DNA of 7,439 nucleotides from Fidelibacterota bacterium 46_43 (GTDB taxonomy: Bacteria; Fidelibacterota; Fidelibacteria; Fidelibacterales; Fidelibacteraceae). The notes beneath the pieces are model-generated. The model was not told the origin of the DNA. It saw only the letters and a list, made by a program, of their open reading frames with translations, and ran no database searches. Location of the stretch: positions 1-7,439 of the forward strand of contig LGGY01000174.1 of assembly GCA_001509335.1 (NCBI GenBank). The letters run 5' to 3'. Shown here piece after piece: positions 1-5,253 of this stretch (within the stretch, counting starts at the first letter, position 1; each line of letters starts with the position of its first letter). The position numbers were made by a program, and so were the translations under genes.

Positions 1-407
1 GTGATCATGCCTATGAAGAAGAAGGGCGAGGATAGGGCTGCATAATGGAGCACCAGAATGCCAAGCTGGGAAATATCAACGGCTATACTGTAGGAGTCGA
101 AAGGTATAATGTTGACCAGCAGGAAAGACCCCAATATGCAGATTCCAGCGCAGCCAGCCAGCAGAGACAGCGGGTATTCTTTTTCCTTCTTGTTTTTCCC
201 CTTTTGCAATGCTAAAAAAGTGCCACTTGCGCCGTACCCAAGCAGGGCGATGCTGACCACCATAAAAGCAAAATGATAAAACTGGGATACTGAGAAAAGC
301 CGCGTCAGGTTGATTTCAAAACTTAACGCCGCCGCAGAGACAAAAGCTAAACCAAGCCCTTGCCATGCCAGGCTTTGAGAATTCTTACTTGACAACCGAT
401 TTATCAT
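1..407 (-). CDS. Partial multi-pass membrane protein, N-terminus of a spermidine-synthase-like family
   Basis: This is the first 135 codons of a minus-strand gene that continues past the left edge. The frame is open throughout. I chose the ATG at 407-405; a GTG lies one codon upstream at 410-408 and an in-frame stop closes the frame at 428-426. A weak AAGAG ribosome site sits about nine bases upstream of the ATG. The product shows about four hydrophobic segments (roughly residues 14-35, 44-68, 79-101 and 113-135) separated by a lysine-rich loop (KGKNKKEKE). The stretch around residues 28-65, with ALSFEINLTRLFSV followed by FYHFAFMVVSIALLGYGASG, resembles the membrane domain at the head of long spermidine-synthase-like proteins frequent in Chloroflexota. 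The methyltransferase-fold half would lie outside the window. The gene is certain to my reading; the family is from recollection and the function is unknown. It is divergent from the sugar cluster and probably unrelated to it. Confidence 0.8.
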   Translation of the reverse strand, partial: MINRLSSKNSQSLAWQGLGLAFVSAAALSFEINLTRLFSVSQFYHFAFMVVSIALLGYGASGTFLALQKGKNKKEKEYPLSLLAGCAGICILGSFLLVNIIPFDSYSIAVDISQLGILVLHYAALSSPFFFIGMI

Positions 408-427
408 CACAATGCTCTTTTTATATT

Positions 428-433
428 AGTATA
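428..433 (-). promoter_or_regulatory. Possible -10 box for the leftward membrane-protein gene
   Basis: On the minus strand this reads TATACT, five of six matches to the -10 consensus. It would place a start about 14 bases before the ATG at 407. No convincing -35 element is found 16-18 bases further upstream, so the call is weak. Confidence 0.25.
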
Positions 434-519
434 ACGGATTCAATGAAGTGCTAGACTAATCTTTTGGAAATTCATTCATCCCCCTATTTTTCTATAGTAA
501 TAAAATAATTACAATTTCG

Positions 520-545
520 TGGGGGCGACGCATGCGTCGCCCCCA
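520..545. repeat. 26-bp perfect GC-rich palindrome, probable dispersed repeat
   Basis: The segment reads identically on both strands over 26 bases. It has G/C-run ends (GGGGGCGACG on the left) and GCATGC at the centre (530-535), and sits in otherwise AT-rich DNA. As RNA or extruded DNA it could form a stem of about 11 pairs with a four-base loop. It is not followed by a T-run on either strand and lies between divergent genes, so a terminator role is unlikely. GC-rich palindromes of this look are, from recollection, often dispersed in several copies in environmental bacterial genomes, including Chloroflexota. Copy number cannot be seen here. Confidence 0.6.
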
Positions 546-599
546 TCTCCCGCAAAATGATCGTTTCACAATGTTTTTCAACACTCTCTTAATATTTTA

Positions 600-628
600 T
601 TGACATCCAAAACGTTTTGGTATATACT
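600..628 (+). promoter_or_regulatory. Sigma-70-type promoter of the repressor and probably of the whole cluster
   Basis: A perfect TTGACA (600-605) is followed after exactly 17 bases by TATACT (623-628), five of six matches to the -10 consensus. The bases just upstream of the -35 box (591-599) are almost all A and T and could act as an UP element. Transcription should start near A635-A637. This is by far the best promoter visible in the window. One operator fills the spacer between the boxes and a second lies just past the expected start, so the promoter should be tightly repressible. Confidence 0.8.
607..620. promoter_or_regulatory. LacI-family operator O1, inside the promoter spacer
   Basis: This is a 14-bp perfect palindrome, CCAAAACGTTTTGG, with the central CpG typical of LacI-family sites. 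It occupies the spacer between the -35 and -10 boxes of the promoter at 600-628, so bound repressor would exclude RNA polymerase. The adjacent gene encodes a LacI-type repressor whose hinge leucine (Leu55) is of the kind known to insert at a central CpG. Autoregulation is inferred from this. Confidence 0.85.
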
Positions 629-638
629 GGGATTAAAC

Positions 639-652
639 CCAAAACGTTTTGG
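639..652. promoter_or_regulatory. LacI-family operator O2, just after the transcription start
   Basis: This is an exact second copy of the 14-bp palindrome CCAAAACGTTTTGG. Its centre lies 32 bp from that of O1, close to three helical turns, so both sites face the same side of the helix. It covers roughly +4 to +17 of the predicted transcript and ends four bases before the repressor's ribosome site (657-661). In RNA it could form a five-pair hairpin (CCAAA with UUUGG around ACGU). That is weak, and the main role is more likely at the DNA level. Confidence 0.85.
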
Positions 653-668
653 ATAATGGAGCAGCAAT

Positions 669-1697
669 ATGAGCGTCAGCATTAAAGATATTGCAAAAAG
701 AGTCAATCGCTCTATCACCACGGTATCAAGGGCGCTTAATGACTATGATGATGTCAGCCCTGAAACAAAGCAGCTCATTCTTAAAACAGCCAAAGAAATG
801 GGTTATTCCCCCAACTCATTCGCACAACGATTACAAAAACAACAATCAGATACGATTGGATTAATTCTTCCGACTTTCAGCCCACGGTTTTCAGACCCTT
901 ACTTCAGCGAACTCCTGGCGGGCATTGGTAACAAGGCTGTAGATTTAGGTTTTGATTTGCTTGTTTCAACACGTTCGCCCGGACCTGAAGAAAACAAAGC
1001 CTATGAAAAACTGGTTGAAGGCGGACGGGTTGATGGTTTCATTGTGGTGCGTACGCGAAACCAGGATGCTCGAATAGAGTACTTGTTATCAAAAAATTTC
1101 CCATTTGTTGCTTTTGGCAGAACGGATGATTGCAACCGTTTCTCTTATGTTGATGAAGATGGATATTATGGCATGCAGCTGGTTGCTGAACATCTGGCTG
1201 GATTAAATCATGAAGTTATTGGATGTATTACCCCAAAACCCGATCTTGCATTTACAGAAAAACGAATAGCAGGTTTACGTGATGGCCTGGAGAATTACAA
1301 CATCAAACTAGATCCAGCTTACATCAAAGCAGGTGATTTGACTCAAAAAAGCGGTTATGAATTAGGGGGTGAACTTCTGGACTTACCTGAGACGCCAACT
1401 GCTATTGTAGCTTGTAATGACTTGATGGCATTTGGTGTTATGAGCGCAGTACAGGAGCGTGGGCTGGTTGTTGGGAAGGATGTTTCTGTGACTGGTTTTG
1501 ATGATATCCCCATGTCAGAATTTTCCCATCCACCCCTGACGACGGTTCATCAGCCAGTCTATCAAATTGGCAGCATGGTCTGTGAAATGCTTGTAAAAAT
1601 CATTAGAGATGAATCAAGCGAACATCAGCAGATTTTGTTGAAACCCAGTCTGATTGTAAGGCAGTCTACTGGCATTTATGTTAAAAAGGCGAAATAG
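669..1697 (+). CDS. LacI/GalR-family transcriptional repressor of the sugar-uptake cluster
   Basis: This 342-residue protein has the full length and layout of LacI-family repressors. Residues 5-24 form the helix-turn-helix (IKDIAKRVNRSITTVSRALN). The hinge, with SPNSFAQRLQ, follows at 48-56; Leu55 is placed like the PurR hinge leucine that intercalates at a central CpG. From about residue 60 comes a periplasmic-binding-protein-like effector domain, with family hallmarks FGRTDD, ACNDLMAFGVM and TGFDDIPMSEFSHPPLTTV. The ATG at 669 follows a TGGAG ribosome site (657-661) by seven bases. Two identical palindromic operators overlap its own promoter, so it probably represses itself. With no terminator before the next gene, it probably also represses the transport and enzyme genes downstream. 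The inducer is presumably the imported glycoside or a product of it and cannot be read from the sequence. Family certain; target inferred. Confidence 0.95.
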   Translation: MSVSIKDIAKRVNRSITTVSRALNDYDDVSPETKQLILKTAKEMGYSPNSFAQRLQKQQSDTIGLILPTFSPRFSDPYFSELLAGIGNKAVDLGFDLLVSTRSPGPEENKAYEKLVEGGRVDGFIVVRTRNQDARIEYLLSKNFPFVAFGRTDDCNRFSYVDEDGYYGMQLVAEHLAGLNHEVIGCITPKPDLAFTEKRIAGLRDGLENYNIKLDPAYIKAGDLTQKSGYELGGELLDLPETPTAIVACNDLMAFGVMSAVQERGLVVGKDVSVTGFDDIPMSEFSHPPLTTVHQPVYQIGSMVCEMLVKIIRDESSEHQQILLKPSLIVRQSTGIYVKKAK

Positions 1698-1699
1698 GC

Positions 1700-1707
1700 A
1701 AGGAGGT
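1700..1707 (+). other. Orphan full-consensus Shine-Dalgarno with no start codon at normal distance
   Basis: AAGGAGGT matches the anti-Shine-Dalgarno sequence over eight bases and begins three bases after the repressor stop codon. No ATG, GTG or TTG lies 4-12 bases downstream. The first ATG is at 1727, 19 bases beyond the motif, and opens a frame of only 15 codons (MLVPQNLMYKNLKGV) that stops at 1774, three bases before the lipoprotein start. The ribosome site of the lipoprotein lies inside the end of this mini-frame. It may be a vestige of a lost gene, a ribosome standby site or a coupling leader. Translation is not supported by spacing. Confidence 0.35.
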
Positions 1708-1777
1708 TTTACCGAAAGAATTCAAAATGCTCGTCCCTCAGAATCTTATGTATAAAAATTTGAAAGGAGTTTGAAAA

Positions 1778-3214
1778 ATGAAAAAGTTCTCGATTTTAAT
1801 GCTGGTAACCATACTTTTGAGTGGGGTTCTCAGCGCCTGTACAAGAACCATTGTGGAAACAGTGGAAGTGCCCGTTGAACGAACAGTGGTTGAGACTGTT
1901 ATTGAGACACAGGAAGTGATTAGAGAGGTTCCTGTGGAACCTGGTGACAAAACGGTTATCGAATTCTGGACAACAGATAACGAAGAAGACCGAGTTTTAG
2001 CCTATGAAAAGGTTGCAGCTGCTTTCATGGAAGAGTACCCGGATATTGACCTTCGCATCGTCCCGATTGAGGAGGCTGGAATCGCACAACGAATTGCTAC
2101 TGCCCAGGCAGCCAATCGATTACCGGATATCATCCGCATGGGCGTTGAACGTATTTCCTCCTTTGCTGCTGATGGCATTCTGGATCTTGATGCTGCTCAG
2201 GCAACAATTGAGAGCATTGGTGAAGATGACTTCCAGGCTGGCCCCTTAGCGATGGTCACAGATCCGGAAACAGGTAAATACGCAGGCGTGCCTTTTGATG
2301 GTTGGGTCCAGGCGTTATGGTACCGTGAGGATGTTTTCAACGAGCTTGGATTAGCGGTTCCCATCTCTTGGGATGATATCGATGCTGCCTGCGACGCCCT
2401 TCCTGGAACCGGAGATTTGATTTACGGGCTGACACTAGCAACAGATCCTGGACAAAACTATCCACACCAGGTATTCGAACAGGTGGCAATTTCCAATAAT
2501 GCCTGGCCTTTTGATGAAGCTGGCAATGTAACGATGAATACGCCTGAGATGATCGAAGCACTTGAATGGTATGCAGGCTTGCAGCGCTGCGCGATGCCTG
2601 GTCCGCAATACTGGCGTGGTGCCCGGGAATCCTACGAGCTTGGACAATCTGGCATGATGTTCTACAGCACCTATATCATGGATGACCTCGTGGAGGGTTC
2701 AGGCACCGAAGAAGGCGGAAACATTGAGGTTGTTGAAAACCTGGCTGCCAACTCTGGATTTGCACCGATGATGGAAGGCCCCAATGGATCTGCATCATAT
2801 GGACAGTTAGTTGCTTTGGGTATTCTTCAGGGCGCAGACCCAGTGGCGCAGGAAGTTGTGAAATTCTTTATGACCGGACAGAATTACCTGGATATCCTTG
2901 CATTAGCACCCATGGGTAAGGTTCCTGTTTTGAAGAGTGCTGTTGATGGCTGGCGCGGTCTGAGTGAGTACTTTGAATATTACAGTGAAGATACGATCGC
3001 TCAAGTTGCCAATGGTTATGAGACCATGCAGCGCTGGCTCTTCCGACCTGATTATGGCAGTGTAGAACGTGCTGTTGTTGGCGATATCGAAGGTCGTTTG
3101 TTAATTCCGCAGGCAATCAGCTACATTGTTCTTGAGGGAACGATGACTCCAGAATTTGCAGCTGAATGGCTGCAGGAGCAAGTCGAAGCTCTCTATGCAG
3201 AACGAAGTGAGTAG
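1778..3214 (+). CDS. ABC transporter sugar-binding lipoprotein (extracellular solute-binding protein family 1)
   Basis: This 478-residue protein is the substrate-capturing subunit of a carbohydrate ABC importer, anchored outside the membrane. The signal peptide (residues 1-20, KK then a hydrophobic core) ends in the lipobox LSAC, giving lipid attachment at Cys21. Residues 22-57 are a low-complexity V/E/T/R linker with repeated VET, VER and VPVE units, a style seen in Chloroflexota binding proteins. The MalE-like two-lobe domain starts near residue 58 (TVIEFWTTDNEE), with the typical AFMEEYPDIDLRIVPIE strand-turn and VPFDGWVQALWYREDVF, where such proteins read tolerant variants of 'P...LWYNKD'. 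Many aromatic residues fit sugar stacking. The ATG at 1778 follows AAAGGAG (1763-1769) by eight bases. It is followed by a stem-loop and then the two permeases. The ligand is unknown; by neighbourhood an alpha-glucoside such as glucosylglycerate is plausible. Confidence 0.93.
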   Translation: MKKFSILMLVTILLSGVLSACTRTIVETVEVPVERTVVETVIETQEVIREVPVEPGDKTVIEFWTTDNEEDRVLAYEKVAAAFMEEYPDIDLRIVPIEEAGIAQRIATAQAANRLPDIIRMGVERISSFAADGILDLDAAQATIESIGEDDFQAGPLAMVTDPETGKYAGVPFDGWVQALWYREDVFNELGLAVPISWDDIDAACDALPGTGDLIYGLTLATDPGQNYPHQVFEQVAISNNAWPFDEAGNVTMNTPEMIEALEWYAGLQRCAMPGPQYWRGARESYELGQSGMMFYSTYIMDDLVEGSGTEEGGNIEVVENLAANSGFAPMMEGPNGSASYGQLVALGILQGADPVAQEVVKFFMTGQNYLDILALAPMGKVPVLKSAVDGWRGLSEYFEYYSEDTIAQVANGYETMQRWLFRPDYGSVERAVVGDIEGRLLIPQAISYIVLEGTMTPEFAAEWLQEQVEALYAERSE

Positions 3215-3227
3215 TTCATAAGACTCA

Positions 3228-3257
3228 GCGAGGGTGTGGTGAAAACCACACCCTCGC
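3228..3257 (+). promoter_or_regulatory. Intercistronic stem-loop between binding protein and permease
   Basis: A perfect 13-pair, GC-rich stem (left arm GCGAGGGTGTGGT, 3228-3240) is capped by a GAAA tetraloop (3241-3244) and lies 14 bases after the lipoprotein stop. A short T-run (TTTT, 3262-3265) follows four bases after the stem, too short and too distant for a strong terminator. In many sugar transport operons such a hairpin protects the upstream mRNA or partly terminates it, so that the binding protein outnumbers the permeases. I infer the same here. Its 3' side ends nine bases before the permease ribosome site. Confidence 0.75.
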
Positions 3258-3278
3258 ACAATTTTGGAAGGAGTCATC

Positions 3279-4217
3279 ATGTCTATTGCTGGTACGAAAA
3301 AAGTAAAAAGCCGGAAAGCACAGGAAGCTCGCTTAGCCTGGATTTTGATCTCACCTACGGCTTTGATTGTGTTTGGTCTGGTGATATTCCCTGCAATTTT
3401 TAGTATTTGGGTAAGTTTCCATGATGTCGGCCTCAATAACCTCAATGATGTTTTCCATGCGCCTTTTGTGGGTTTTGAAAATTACCGGGAAGTAATTAAT
3501 GACTATGCCTTTAAATTTCAAGGTCTGAATAATTGGGGAGCAGCAGTTACAACGATAGTTTATTCTTTTGCTTCCACAAGCCTTGCAGTTCTGGTGGGCT
3601 TGGCAGCATCTTTACTGCTGAATCGACCTTTCAAAGGGCGTGGGGTTGCCAGGGCGATTTTCTTATTCCCTTATGTGGCGCCTATCGTGAGTATTGCCTT
3701 TGTTTGGCGCTGGATCTTGGATCCCAGGCCTTCAGGCGTTGTCAACGATATTTTGATGAGTTTAAACCTGATTGAGCTGCCTAAAGCATATTTAGCGACC
3801 CGGGGATTATCACTGCTCATTGTGATTTTGCTGGATGCCTGGCGATATTTCCCTTTTTGTATGTTGATGATATTGGCGCGGTTACAGGCGATCGATAATA
3901 CTTTATATGAGGCAGCGAAAGTTGATGGGGCCAATGCTATTCAACAATTTTTTGCGATCACACTTCCCGAATTGCGCTATGTACTGGGTGCCACATTCCT
4001 GCTGCGCTTGATGTGGACATTTAATAAATTCGACGATATTTTCCTGTACACTGGCGGGGGCTTTGGGACCAAGGTACTGCCAGTGCTGACCTATGAATTC
4101 AGCTTCAGGTTGTATGATTTTGGTCGTGGTGCTGCGACTGCGATGATCTTGTTGTTGATTTTAGCCCTGTTCATGACACTTTATGTGACTACTGTCATGA
4201 AGAATGTGGAGGATTAG
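3279..4217 (+). CDS. ABC sugar permease, MalF/UgpA type (CUT1 family)
   Basis: This 312-residue integral membrane subunit forms half of the channel of the sugar importer. I start it at ATG 3279, which follows GGAAGGAG (3266-3273) by five bases. An in-frame TTG five codons earlier (3264) overlaps that ribosome site and is not credible. A basic N-terminal tail precedes the first membrane helix (about 20-48). Further helices lie near 86-114, 123-146, 176-200, 232-250 and 284-306, the six expected. The EAA loop, which docks the ATPase, is at 211-230 and clear: EAAKVDGANAIQQFFAITLP. The short periplasmic part means it lacks the long insertion of E. coli MalF, as usual in CUT1 permeases outside enterobacteria. 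Two bases separate its stop from the next permease, whose ribosome site lies within its last codons, so the two are translationally coupled. Confidence 0.93.
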   Translation: MSIAGTKKVKSRKAQEARLAWILISPTALIVFGLVIFPAIFSIWVSFHDVGLNNLNDVFHAPFVGFENYREVINDYAFKFQGLNNWGAAVTTIVYSFASTSLAVLVGLAASLLLNRPFKGRGVARAIFLFPYVAPIVSIAFVWRWILDPRPSGVVNDILMSLNLIELPKAYLATRGLSLLIVILLDAWRYFPFCMLMILARLQAIDNTLYEAAKVDGANAIQQFFAITLPELRYVLGATFLLRLMWTFNKFDDIFLYTGGGFGTKVLPVLTYEFSFRLYDFGRGAATAMILLLILALFMTLYVTTVMKNVED

Positions 4218-4219
4218 CC

Positions 4220-5119
4220 ATGAAAAACGAAAAGAAGAATTTAATTGGCCACCTGGCAGACTGGATTAACTGGAGACGATTTATTTTTTCTGTGGTCTTG
4301 ATATTCTTTCTAACCAGTATCCTCTTCCCATTTTATTGGATGGTAAGTTCCTCTTTCAAAACAAGGGCAGAGATTGGCGGACGCGAACCAGTTTATGTAC
4401 CTAGCGGCCTGCGTTTGGATGCCTATCGAGAGCTGTTTGACCCAAATCATCCCAGCTACCAGGATTTTGGCACGAACATCATAAACACCTTGAAAGTGTC
4501 CATACCCACAGCCATTATTGCTGTTGTTCTGGCTGTGTTGGGTTCTTATGCTATTGCTCGATTTAAATTTAAGGGGAAGGAACTTCTTCTAAACGGCATT
4601 TTGCTGGTGTATTTATTCCCTGGTGTGCTGTTGATAATTCCCCTCTTTGCCATGCTTGCCCAAATCGGCGATCAACTGGGGTTTAACGTGCAGGATAATT
4701 TGGCCGTCTTAGTCTTAACATATATGTCGCAGACATTACCTGTTGCCCTGTATATGTTGACCAATTATTTCCGAACCATTCCAGATGAAATTGAGCAAGC
4801 CGCTTTAATTGACGGATGCAGTCGTTTGGAGGTGATCTGGCGGGTTACACTCCCTTTATCCATTCCTGCTTTGATATCAGTGAGTATTTACACCTTTATG
4901 ATTGCCTGGAATGAATTTTTATACGCGTTGATTTTCTTGAATGATCGTCACATGTTCACAATGCCAATTAAAATTAACACGATATTCAATGACCCCACCC
5001 CACGCCCCAATGTTGTGATGGCAGCCTCTACGATCATGACCGTGCCGATCATCATACTTTTCTTATCTTTGGAGAAGTATCTGGCTGAGGGTTTGACAGC
5101 TGGTGGTGTAAAAGGATAA
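4220..5119 (+). CDS. ABC sugar permease, MalG/UgpE type (CUT1 family)
   Basis: This 299-residue protein is the second channel subunit. Six hydrophobic segments are visible (about 20-42, 89-113, 122-147, 160-180, 213-240 and 266-285). The region after the first helix, FPFYWMVSSSFKT (36-48), is a MalG-type hallmark. The EAA loop at 192-211 reads EQAALIDGCSRLEVIWRVTL, with the conserved D-G pair, and proline follows at 212. The C-terminus EKYLAEGLTAGGVKG is the usual MalG-like tail. GGAGGA (4208-4213), inside the end of the preceding gene, serves as ribosome site six bases before the ATG. No ATP-binding subunit follows. In CUT1 systems the ATPase is often encoded elsewhere and shared (MsmK/UgpC type), which is the likely case here unless it lies right of the window. 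Confidence 0.94.
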   Translation: MKNEKKNLIGHLADWINWRRFIFSVVLIFFLTSILFPFYWMVSSSFKTRAEIGGREPVYVPSGLRLDAYRELFDPNHPSYQDFGTNIINTLKVSIPTAIIAVVLAVLGSYAIARFKFKGKELLLNGILLVYLFPGVLLIIPLFAMLAQIGDQLGFNVQDNLAVLVLTYMSQTLPVALYMLTNYFRTIPDEIEQAALIDGCSRLEVIWRVTLPLSIPALISVSIYTFMIAWNEFLYALIFLNDRHMFTMPIKINTIFNDPTPRPNVVMAASTIMTVPIIILFLSLEKYLAEGLTAGGVKG

Positions 5120-5253
5120 TCGATCGACCTGGTTAATAGATTTACCTCAATTGAAAAGTAACAATTCACATTCTGTGAACACGCGGATTATTCTATTGAA
5201 TTACTATCACAAATGTGTAATTAAATGTTCACAATTACCAGAGGTAAACATCA
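5120..5253 (+). promoter_or_regulatory. AT-rich spacer with repeated TCACA motifs, possible internal control region
   Basis: This is the longest gap in the rightward cluster. It holds an inverted repeat TTCACA-TTC-TGTGAA (5165-5179), further TCACA copies at 5207-5211 and 5229-5233, and a GTAATT/AATTAC inverted repeat (5217-5222 and 5233-5238) just before the glycosyltransferase ribosome site. The TCACA copies are 41 and 22 bp apart, near whole helical turns. A weak promoter could be TTCACA (5165-5170) with TATTCT (5189-5194) at 18-base spacing. No copy of the CCAAAACGTTTTGG operator and no terminator hairpin with a T-run is present. An internal promoter or regulator site is possible but unproven. 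Confidence 0.3.

Noticed and set aside
520..545. Palindrome as a rho-independent terminator
   Set aside because: No T-run on either strand, and it lies upstream of both divergent genes.
1738..1950. Minus-strand open frame rich in Ser and Thr
   Set aside because: It is the antisense reading of the repetitive lipoprotein tether; it has no ribosome site and its low complexity mirrors the V/E/T codons.
3264..3278. TTG start adding five residues (MEGVI) to the first permease
   Set aside because: The TTG overlaps the ribosome site that serves ATG 3279, and has no ribosome site of its own; the stem-loop ends just upstream.
3101..3445. 114-codon minus-strand frame across the end of the binding protein and the start of the first permease
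   Set aside because: It overlaps two well-supported genes and crosses the stem-loop; its protein looks like no family and has no plausible start signals.
5165..5179. CRP-type operator
   Set aside because: The half-sites are in inverted order (TTCACA then TGTGAA) with a three-base gap, unlike TGTGA-N6-TCACA; kept only as an unassigned repeat.
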